Both the position numbers and the translations under genes were made by a program. The notes beneath the pieces were generated by a model. The model had not been told where the DNA came from. It saw only the letters and a list, made by a program, of their open reading frames with translations, and did no database searches. Shown here in pieces: positions 50,398-59,581 of a stretch of 64,000 bases of DNA (its first letter is position 1; each line of letters starts with the position of its first letter). The DNA comes from Arcuatula senhousia (Eukaryota > Mollusca > Bivalvia > Mytilida > Mytilidae): assembly GCA_963971305.1 (NCBI GenBank), contig CAXARO010000123.1, forward strand, positions 1 through 64,000, in the 5' to 3' direction.

Positions 50398-51300
50398 CTG
50401 AAAAGAGAAAACAAAATGAAGTAAGGCTTATTAGAAAATAGTTGTGGGTATAAAAAAGGTAGAAAGCTGTCTACAGGTCTAAAGAGAGAGAGAGAAATTT
50501 TTGTGATAATTTTGATAAAAATAAAAATATGAATCACAGCGTTATCAATTAAATCGAAACAGCGCTTGATCGGTTCTATTTGCACAACCTGAACAGAAAC
50601 TCACAAACCAATACAACAATAAAGTATGAATTTGTTTGATTACTATTTATATATTTGTTCCTTTTTGAAACTGTTGCAACACAAAGATTTTGTGGATTTT
50701 TAAATTGTCTTTCCCTTTCTTTTTTTTTTCCTTTTTTTTTTTTTTTTTAGTTTGTGAAGAATCATCGTTTTGTCATTGTTGTGAATGCATACTTTTAAAA
50801 TGATGTATATATACAATCCTTTTTTTTTTATATCCTTATATTGGTTTATGAGTCCTATTTTCAATGATGAGGTCGGGAACCAAACAAACTGTATATGAGA
50901 GAGAGAGAGCAAGTAAGAAGTAAGGTTGAAGTGAATAAGGTGTAAGAAGATACAAATGTTAACAATTTGGTGTGTAACATACGAAAGTGTAGACAGCAAT
51001 CTTAACTTAAAATAAAATAAAGAAAATTGATCTTAAAAGATTTGAATGATCCCTTACACCCTTTGAACCCCAAGTGTAAAAAAATGAAATGAAATATGAA
51101 GTAAAACATTCCACTGTCTGATACAACTAGACATTTGTCTGAAAAGAGATACAAAGAAATGTTAAGATAAAACAATCAAATTGAATATGAATATAAAAAA
51201 AAAATGTGAAAGTCTGACCCAACTTAACACTATTTCTAACTGGACAAATCGGTTGTCAAGGTGATAAACAGATGTGAGCGTTTGATCTTCGCATGCAATA
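50398..51300. other. Spacer between ORF-X and env
   Basis: Contains a second CTCTTTTCAG acceptor at about 51139 followed by ACAAATG and a 26-codon frame, plus a T/A-run at 50705-50760. No larger gene. Confidence 0.5.
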
Positions 51301-52740
51301 TTATTTACAAAGTGATAAGGCGAGTGCTGTTGAATTGGCTTCATTATCATCGAAAGGCATGCTAAAAGTTGGATACTTGACATTATTGTGGACAACAATT
51401 AAAGACAAATGGCAAGGGTTCAGAAGAAGACGGGAGAGATAATATGCGCGGAAGTGTGAGATCGGAATACTAGATGGTACAGTTATTGTTTTATCCGTGT
51501 ACTTATTCGTTATGGAGCAACCAGACCATTCAATCATTAATTTTGGACGGAAAGTTCCAGTAACCGAAAGTTTGGTGATGTTTCTCGGCAAATCGAAAGA
51601 GAGAAAGTTGGGACAAATCGGAAGTTGAAGGATTGGCAAAATATAGCAAACTTTCGCGTTCGAAATTTCTAAACAAAGACTCGTTTGAAGCGATCGTCGA
51701 CATGAAATGAAGTAAAGTACGTAGCATGTCAACCCTAGTGAAAGAACAGAAATAACAAATATAATGTGATCCCATTTGATGTTATCCTGTATAACAGTCA
51801 ACCATTCACTTGTCAAAGGAGATTTGGTCGTGGGGTATTGAAAGTCAAAATCGTCTACGGCAGAAACAGGTGAGTAAATTGAGAGTGCAGTTGCAATTAT
51901 CCTAAATTTATAAATGAGATATAGTAGTGCCAAGAAATTGAAAACAGAAATCCCGATGGCAATTAACGATATAATACCATTTCTTGAAAGCCACGATTCG
52001 GGTATTTCAACTTCGCCATCAATAATTGTTTCAGCCAAACTTTTGTATATTTTTGCTTTCTTAATTACACGCTTAGCAATTTTTTTCATACTGAGATGCT
52101 CTTGTTTATCATGTGCGAGAATATCATTCATTTTGTGTTCATAAATTTGAAAAGCAGGGACATTGACCTTTATAGGGTCGTCGAAAGTCATGTTGGCTAA
52201 GATGGAGTCGATTTTATCAGGTTGAAAAAATTCTTGTAGAACCGCTAAATTAACCAAATGAAGCTTGGTTGTGTTTCTAACGTCCTTGCATCCTGAAGAC
52301 AAGGGGTTGGAAAATATGGTATCAGACACCATTCTGCAATGGCAGTCTACTTTTAGGATGCAGAATCCGCAACCAGGTTCTACATATGAGTGACCAGCAC
52401 AATTAAAGGTTATGTTATACATTTTGTATACCAATATTTCATCCGCATTAATATGTATGGCGTGGGGTGATACTGAGTTTTTAACATACCGAAAATCGCA
52501 GTAGTCCTTGACTGCAGTAGCATTATTCAGGAATAGTTGAAGGACACATTTAGGCTCAGATCTTTCAACAGAGAAAAATGTAGGTTTGGCCTTACATACC
52601 ATGGGTTCACTGGATTGACATGAACTAACGACCTGACGATTTAAGTACGTGTAGAACCTGCGATCGTTTGTAATTAACAAATAATCAGGATGATCAGGTA
52701 GAATAGTAGCATCATTAGACGTGTTATTATAGGTACAGCG
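51301..52740 (-). pseudogene. Env-like glycoprotein, C-terminal part with two membrane segments
   Basis: Continues the envelope in a different frame from the N-terminal part. Extracellular portion with many cysteines (CGFCILKVDCHCR) and N-glycosylation sites (NATA, NITF, NTTK, NMTF). A membrane segment (GIISLIAIGISVFNFLALLY) is followed about 45 residues later by a second (IIFVISVLSLGLTCYVLYFI) and a further domain of about 130 residues to the end. Metavirus envelopes usually have one membrane anchor and a short tail, so the second segment and extra domain are unusual. The frame break lies near 52740. Confidence 0.7.
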
Positions 52741-53723
52741 TATGAATGAATTTTGTACGTCAGAAATTGTTTATCAATTGTGGTAACAGGAAAGTCAAGA
52801 GACAGAAAAAGAGTAGTAGAATTTCGAAAAACAATAAATTTTCCGTACTTATAATAATACTTAGGATCATTACTAATAACAGTGTACCCAGGAAATTTTG
52901 TATCTAAAATTCTCTGAATATCAATCGCGGCGTTTTTTATTACCGTTGGGGGAAGGATGAAGGGTGATAATTTGCCTTCAGCCAAGTCAGCAAACCCTAC
53001 GCGTAAATCATTAAGGTAGTTTTCCATTATTCTTATCTCTTCACTGCTCAGAGTAACGATCTTAATATAGTTAGAAAAGAGCTCTGAAAAACTGTTAGTA
53101 ACGTTCGAAAGTTCTCCTTGCAATATTAAAATTTGTTGTTTATTCATGGCGAGTCCCAATGCGATGTCAAACATGCGACTATTTGAGTGTCTCATAAAAG
53201 AGCCAAACTCTTGTTGTGACTGTGCTAGAGTGTTTAATAGAGCATTTGTGTTTTGAGTGATACCATTGACATGTCTGACTAAATGGTTGAATGAGTCTTC
53301 TGATACAAGGCCGAAGAGTGAGGAACTGATTTCACCAACGAAAGGAAGTAAACTACGGCCAGATCTGGAGTTATTGGATGGCAAGGGTGGAATGAGTCCC
53401 GAAAGAAAATTAATTGTCTCAATTATGTGGTGTTTGACGTTAGTTTTCATAAACGTGACTTGTGCAAGTACTTGATTCATCAAAACACACGTGTGACTGA
53501 ACTTCGATCCACCGTCGCAAAACTTCATAGGGAGCTTTATGGTTGGATCTAAATGTAGCGGAATTTCGAATATGTTGGGCCAACTGCTCTGAGAAAACAC
53601 CAGGTCAGCGTTCTTCTCAAAAATGACTCCGTAATTCAGTCTGTGTTCATGCACATGTGCAGTGACCATTGGTAACAGTAGTAGACATATGGAGATTGGC
53701 AGGAGCCTTCGGACGTCATCCAT
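52674..53723 (-). pseudogene. Env-like glycoprotein, N-terminal part with fusion-protein features
   Basis: Starts at ATG 53723 right after TTTCATTTCAG, a likely splice acceptor. A signal peptide (LLPISICLLLLPMVTA) is followed by a basic RSGR site and then LLPFVGEISSSLFG. The last segment resembles the stretch after the cleavage site in the F-type fusion proteins of insect errantiviruses and baculoviruses. A long helical region with FNHLVRHVNG and heptad-like spacing follows. A frameshift near 52740 breaks it from its C-terminal part. An open frame extends upstream to 53783. Confidence 0.75.
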
Positions 53724-53831
53724 CTGAAATGAAACAAATATCTCCTCACTTGGTGCTGAAAGGTCATTAACGAATGTTCTCATGTATATTAAAAATTTCT
53801 GTCGCGAAATTATCGCAATATGCAGAATATG

Positions 53832-54599
53832 TTAGTGTTTATTCTTTTTCTTCTTTACCTTCTTCTGTAAATAATAATGACGACGCAATCCTGACGACAC
53901 ATTTTCTGATGGTTCCCATGTGGGAGGTGATTCGTCTGTCCATTCTATCAAAAAATATCGTTTGCTCTTACGCTTCATTGACTTTAATATTTTAGACGCT
54001 TCAAACCATTCTGATCTCTTTTTTTTACAGTTTCTTTTATCATCATTAGCAGTTTTTACATCTTGACAGAGTTTTTGAACCCGTTTTTGCTCCGCCACCC
54101 CGGTCGACGAAGCAGTGGAGGGAAATACTTTTGTAGGTAATGTTTGAGTCTCCCCCTTATTATCCCATGAGTTGCGCTGGAATCCAGACGCAAGCGCATC
54201 AGTTACGACACGAGGGCCAGATTTAGTCCGCCGATTTATTTCAGAGGAAGGAAAAATTCTTCTCCCTGAGACCAGCTCGTTCCTCGGAACATTAGGAGTG
54301 TCATCTTCTCCTGCCTCTATATGCGAATGTAAATTTGGCTTGTCATCATGGTTCAAAGTTCGGCTCATATTAGACTGGTTTTTGGGGACCTCACCTAAAA
54401 TTGGTTTATTATCGGTTCCCGCTGTTGACCGTCTATCCTGTTTTTTAGGATATGGTCTGACCTCGTTATCTACGGGTCCACAGTCTTCTCCTGTATTTTG
54501 ATCACTCTCAAGCTGACTCTGACTTCTCGCACCTTGTCCTGGTACGGGTCTACAGTCACGAGGATCTTTGTAATGCCGTAATCGATTTGAGTGTACCAA
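53832..54599 (-). pseudogene. Pol C-terminus: integrase tail, polar spacer and chromodomain
   Basis: Begins with VHSNRLRHYKDPRD, the end of integrase, then a spacer of about 150 residues rich in charged and polar residues. It ends in a chromodomain: FEASKILKSMK, RYFLIEWTDESPPTWEPSEN and HYYLQKK. Chromodomains on gypsy integrases guide insertion to marked chromatin. A frameshift separates it from the integrase frame at about 54590. Confidence 0.78.
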
Positions 54600-55500
54600 T
54601 TAATGCTTTGAGAGGTAACTCCGTTTCAACTTCTCTGAGTCGAAAGGTGTCGTGAGGGCCATAATCTGCAATGAAGTATGGTCCCTTCCAGACAGGCTGC
54701 AGCTTTTTCTTTTTACCTGGGGTTGTATGCATAATTTTCAGCAATACATAATCCCCCTTCCTAAAGTTAGGAGTAACGGCATTCTTATCATAATTTTCTT
54801 TACTCTTAATTTGAGCATCACTTAAATTATCTTTAGCTAATTTGTGCACAATTTTTAATTTCTTAATTAAATCGTCGACGTATTCTTTGGGCGCTTTGTC
54901 CAAAGTTCGCTGAGGAATTATAACGTTGTCAATAGGCAAAGTCATTTCTCTTCCGAACATCATGAAATATGGTGAAAAGTTCACCGAACTTATAGTAGGC
55001 GTAGTGCGCAATGCCATCATGACGCTCGGGAGGTAATCACTCCATTTATCTGGTTCAGTCGAACAGTAAGCTCTTAAAGACTGACCAATAACACTATTGA
55101 CCCGTTCACAAGCGGAATTCGTTTGTGGGTGATAAGCGCTGGTGAAGCCCCTTGCAACTTGAAAAACTTCACACAGTAACTGTACTACCCTTGACATAAA
55201 ATTTGCGCCACGATCAGATATGATTCTTTTGGGACATCCATATCTGCAGAAAATATCTTTGTATAAAATGCGCGCGATAGTCGTGGCGTGTTGATCTGAG
55301 AGTGGAAAACTCTCTGGCCATTTTGTAAAGGAATCAGTCACCAGCAAAATAGCATCATACCCTTCCTTTGTTTTTGGCAAACCACAAAGGATGTCCATGT
55401 GGAGCCTCTCAAAGGGTCCTTCAATAGGCATAGGATTTAAAGGTGCTTTTTGCGCAGTGGGTCTCGACTTCATGCGTTGACATTTGTCGCAACTTGTGAA
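54556..55500 (-). pseudogene. Provirus integrase catalytic core
   Basis: MKSRPTAQ then HMDILCGLPKTKEGYDAILL (first Asp), RIISDRGANFMS (second Asp) and HPQTNSACERVNSVIG (Glu), the DDE set in order. The C-terminal module GPYFIADYGPHDTFRLREVE follows. The second half of the zinc finger (SCDKCQRMKSR) is in this frame. Confidence 0.88.
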
Positions 55501-56150
55501 TTATATACTGAAGAGTACATGCCAGGCCAATAATATTTGTCCCTTACCACGGGGTATATTTTTTGGTAACCAAGATTACCTAAATTATCATGGTAGCTCA
55601 GAAGAAGCTCATTTTGCAATTCTTCCGGTACTGCTAATTGAATCTTAATGTCCCTAAGAGAACGTTTGTTGCGTCTAGGCTCATAAAAATGAAAAAGTGT
55701 GTCATTAATCAACTCGTATTGTTGACTTTCTAAGACAATTTTCTTCGCTAATTTTGTATCATCTGGAATAATACCATAGCGAAGGTAACGATACAAATGG
55801 TGAAAAGTAGGACATGTAGCTTGTAATTCTTTTATCTTTTCAGGTTCAAGAATTAGCTCGTCTTTTACTGTGTCAACAATGGGACTTTCTTCCTTATTAA
55901 ATGTGTTAAAAATAAATTCCACACCATCATCAACAGAAATGCTGTCGATGCCTTGCAAATCGGACTTGTCGTCAGATTGGTGTGTAAGATCTGAAGGATT
56001 GCTATCGTTAGAATGTGATTCCAACGATGCATGCTGATCATCATCGCTTCTAGATAATGAGTCAATATCATAGAAGAAAGAATCACTAAGAGAGTATGCG
56101 GAGTCAGGTATGTTATTATCATCGATAATTGCATTCTACTTACTAAAGTA
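55470..56150 (-). pseudogene. Provirus pol: spacer and N-terminal zinc finger of integrase
   Basis: An acidic spacer (SDSFFYDIDSLSRSDDD) leads to LLSYHDNLGNLGYQKI and YYWPGM, the first half of the HHCC finger. The second histidine appears replaced by Asn. A frameshift at about 55490 separates it from the CxxC half. Confidence 0.75.
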
Positions 56151-57258
56151 CACTCGTCACGAATAGTTCTTATTGGTTCACCAAGAACACAATTAGGATC
56201 ATGATCATGGTAATTACGGCGACTGAGACTGTCAACATGGCCCATTTTTGTTCCGGGGCGATGTATTACCGTGAAATTATAACCTTGCAACTTAAGTGCC
56301 CATCTTATTAATCTACTAGATTTGTGGGTCATGTTATTCAACCATTTTAGAGCAATGTGGTCTGTGTAAACCGTGAATTTCTGATTGGAAAGATAGACAT
56401 GAAAATGATCAATGGCGGAGACTAAAGCAAGTAACTCTAACTCCGTAATTGTGTAATTTTTTTCAGCACGCGTAAGGTTGCGACCACCATATGCCACAGG
56501 GTGTTCGCGATCTGTGTACTTGTCTATTTGTGATAGGACGTACCCTATGGCACTCGTCGATGCATCACAGCTCAGAATGAACTCACGTTCAAAATCAGGA
56601 TATCCAAGTACTGGAGCTGTACAGAGAGCGTTTTTTAGCTCCTCAAAGGCATCGTTACACTCGGATGTCCATTTGAAAGGAACATCTTTCTTTAGAAGGA
56701 GGGTCATGGGAGAGGCTATCTGACTGTAGCCTTTGATGAATCTTCTATAATAGTTTGCAAGTCCTAGAAACGATTTTAATTCATGTTGGTTTCTAGGAAC
56801 GGGAAAGCTCTTAACAGCTTGTACTTTAGATTCATCAACCTTGACACCATCCTTTGAAAAAATATGACCAAGATAAAGTACTTGTGATTTTGCAAAATGA
56901 CACTTCTCACCCTTTAAAGTAGCGTTAGCCGCTATCATCCTATCAAATATTTCTTGAAGGTGAGCCATGTGCTGTTGCAAATTGTTTGACCAGACAACAA
57001 TGTCGTCTATATATACCAAACAGTGTTTCCACGTTAAACCCCTCAAAATTTGGTTCATTGCCATTTGAAACGAAAAGCTTGCATTTGAAATGCCGAATGG
57101 CATTCTTTTGAATTGATACAGGTTGTCATGTGTGACAAAAGCTGTATAAGGTCTACTTTTGGGTTCTAATTTGACTTGCCAAAAGCCACTCATCAGGTCA
57201 AGGCAAGACAATATTTTTGGAGTATCAGAGGCTATAGCGTCAAACAAGCTTCTCAACA
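56150..57258 (-). pseudogene. Provirus reverse transcriptase (N-truncated) and RNase H
   Basis: RT starts just before motif A (LDLMSGFWQVKLEP), then YQFKRMPFGISNASFSFQMA and CLVYIDDIVVWSNN (catalytic YIDD). RNase H: FILSCDASTSAIGYVLSQ, ITELELLALVSAIDHF, FTVYTDHIALKWL and GHVDSLSRR. Motifs ahead of A are missing because the 5' end of the element is deleted at 57258. Frame lost near 56150. Confidence 0.87.
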
Positions 57259-57520
57259 CCTGTTCTATGCCAGGAATCCTTGTCAAAGTTTTTTTTTGTC
57301 CCTGTCATCTCTTTGTCCTGAAATGGATCTTTCCTTGATAATTTGAGCCTGGTTTTGAATCTTATGTTTTGTATTTTTAGTCTTGCGCCAATGCAAGACG
57401 GCGAACAGTGACCTCTGATCATGTTAAAGACTGCTGGCTTTTTTCCATTGTGATTTTTTTAAGTTGCCGTTTTCTAATGTTGGTTGTGTCGCCTACACCT
57501 ATTCCACATCTCTTAATCGT
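57259..57520 (+). mobile_element. Naiad/PLE-1 copy D, right piece with 3' terminus
   Basis: Begins at CCTGT, the target repeat, and follows the Naiad 3' UTR (GCCAGGAATCCTTG, AATGCAAGACGG, GTGTCGCCTACACC) to the terminus TTCCACATCTCTTAATCG. With 46819-47400 it makes one 5'-truncated Naiad split by the provirus. Confidence 0.78.
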
Positions 57521-57529
57521 CTATTCAGA

Positions 57530-58131
57530 AGATGTTCAGATGAAGAAAACAATAAAAATTCATGCAGAAAGAAAGACACAAAAAAGAACAATGAAGATGT
57601 ACATGTACCTGAGGAAGCATTATCAGCATATCTATTGGACAGAAAGGGTCAAAGTAGGGACAAACTTGATCAAATATGGTCAAACAGAAAAGGGAAGAAA
57701 AAGCTGGTAAATTGGAAATACCATTATCCAAGGTCAGAGGAGTGATTGAAGGAGAGGTATTCAAGGTCATTAAGACAGGAAAAAAGAAGTCGAAAGATTG
57801 AAATAGAATAACGAAAAGTATGTTATGTTAGCTAAAGTTTTACACGAAAAACTCCAAATTTTGAAAGATTTATAAACCTATGTGTATTCGATTTAACAAG
57901 CACATGTGACACAAACTAAAAGGTATAGTTCATCTTCCAATCATTGGAGTCAAGAAGAATCCTTCAACACCCGTGTACACGTCATTAGGATTCTAAAGTA
58001 ACTGTCATAGAGGTTAATATCAGTGAACTTGGTTTGGTAACACAAGGAGGAAAAGTAATATGGGCTAGATTACCCAAGTAACAAATAACCCAGAGAATGA
58101 TGGAAGTATCAACGCTGGGTCGTTAGTGTAA
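57530..58131 (+). pseudogene. NSA2: Processed pseudogene of ribosome-biogenesis factor NSA2
   Basis: In shifting frames the DNA encodes [68 protein letters not shown] and [13 protein letters not shown], matching NSA2 (TGF-beta-inducible nuclear protein 1, a 60S assembly factor) in order to its C-terminal stop at 58129. About the first 60 residues are absent. No introns interrupt the match and several frameshifts and stops are present, so it is a retrocopy, 5'-truncated or cut where Naiad copy D ends. Confidence 0.9.
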
Positions 58132-59426
58132 AGTTGGACAGGAAATCATCTTCTGTTACAATAACATTTTAAAGACAACTGACGTGGATATAGGAAAACA
58201 AGGAGGTGTCCAATCTTAAACGCTCGTTGACTGCTCTTTTACTTTTTTCTGGTTATTAAAAATTATTCAAAACTTTAAAAACTTTAATAAAATTTCTTAA
58301 GATAAATAATAGATAAAGGATAAAAATGTCAAAAATTTAAGAAAATGGAAAAAAGGATAAAAAACTACATGTTGATAAACGCATTACAACATATTGTGTA
58401 ATTGATAAGTACTTAAATTCATTAAATTTGTTGAAGTAGTGTAAGAGAAAGTTAGCGAAATAATCATGTGACGGGAATACACTTCACCACTTTTTAATTA
58501 TTGTATGGCCTTTAGCTGCATTGAAAAAAAAATACATTTTTTTGAATATTTCTTCCCAAATGTTATGGGTTTTTTTCTGAAACTTTATATTTGTCCCTTT
58601 GAGATGTACAATTTTCAATCTGCTTTGTTGTCAATTGGATATAAAAGAGGATTGTTTTTCGTATTAATTTTGACTTGAATCCCTGTTGAATACTATTTAA
58701 TATTCAACGTGGTCTTTTCAAGTTACCGCTGGTTTATGTGAGCCGAGTCGCATACAAATACTCCACATCTCTACTATTTTATGATTGGTGATATTAAAAT
58801 TTTCTTGATCATTTGTTCCTGCTAGTTTACCTTTCTCACAAATAAGCAACATTTATAATTTAATATATGCTTTATTTTAGTTATTTCTTTAAACTCAGTC
58901 GTCACGGTCTTGAATCTGAAAAGAAACAATCATAATGTGCTAAATTCGAACGTTGAATTTTATTAAATTAATTATACCATTCTTTACTACATTTAATTTG
59001 TGATTTTGCCCTATTCTATGTGTCGATAAAAGTTATTCGTGCAAGAAAAATGTAAATTTAATCTGTTAAAGTCAGAAATGCCCGAATTTCGTTCAACAGG
59101 AAAGTAGGATACAGACCTGAAATCAAATCCCCATATGGAACCCCATGCAAATGCTGCATACCAAATACCAATAGACTGTGATTTTGAAAATAAATGAAAA
59201 TTATTTTCCTACCAGCCCACCTCTTTTCGTCCGATATTCACCCATTTTATAACAAGGATTTTTTACTTCGTGAATTTCGGCCAAAATGTTTCTTTATCAC
59301 GAATATTTTTTACAGTCCTTGGACTGTAACATGATGATTTTTACAAATAGTTTTCCGATGTTATACCACTGCTCTTAGTTTTTAACGTCTTGAAGAAATT
59401 AATTATCTACCAACCATCACATCTTT
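58132..59426. other. Intergenic DNA downstream of the mucin gene
   Basis: Mostly AT-rich. A CTTTTCAG acceptor-like site at about 58922 (minus) is followed by a short frame ending QDRDD and AATAAA near 58880, which could be a terminal exon of an unseen transcript. Another AATAAA on the minus strand near 59190 suits the 3' UTR of the mucin-like gene. Confidence 0.35.
58715..58785 (+). mobile_element. Truncated, diverged Naiad/PLE-1 3' tail
   Basis: CAAGTTACCGCTGG, GAGCCGAGTCGCATACAAAT and CTCCACATCTCTACT follow the PLE-1 terminus with several substitutions. Confidence 0.55.
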
Positions 59427-59581
59427 TCAGCACGTTCCATTAACACATGTTAGTTGTGATTGGTTCCAAATGGTTCCATTGGCACATGGCATCTGGTATG
59501 GCTTCCACCAATTACATTGGATAAATCCAGCACAGTTATTTGGATCCGGGTAATACCCATGAGACGTCTTACATGTACCAT
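59427..59581 (-). CDS. Exon: type-2 chitin-binding (CBM14) domain and stop
   Basis: 155 bp after a TTGTAG acceptor. Six cysteines spaced C-x12-C-x5-C-x9-C-x12-C-x4-C, with GYYPDPNNC and FIQCNWWKPY, fit the peritrophin-A pattern closely. The aromatic residues expected to bind chitin are present. The stop follows the last cysteine directly. Confidence 0.9.

Larger units (their letters stand above)
47401..57258 (-). mobile_element. Envelope-bearing chromodomain Ty3/gypsy provirus, 5' end deleted
   Basis: Minus-strand order: partial RT-RNase H, integrase, chromodomain, env-like ORFs, an unknown ORF, polypurine tract and 3' LTR. It is flanked by the 5-bp repeat CCTGT (47396-47400 and 57259-57263) inside Naiad copy D, as expected for gypsy integration. 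The 5' LTR, PBS, gag, protease and first RT motifs are missing: only TGTTGAGA, the first bases of an LTR, remains before pol sequence. Frameshifts break pol and env. It is an old, non-functional copy of an endogenous retrovirus-like element. Confidence 0.85.

Noticed and set aside
57408..57745. Apparent 100-codon plus-strand gene
   Set aside because: Its first half is the Naiad tail and its second half is the NSA2 pseudogene in a partly wrong frame.
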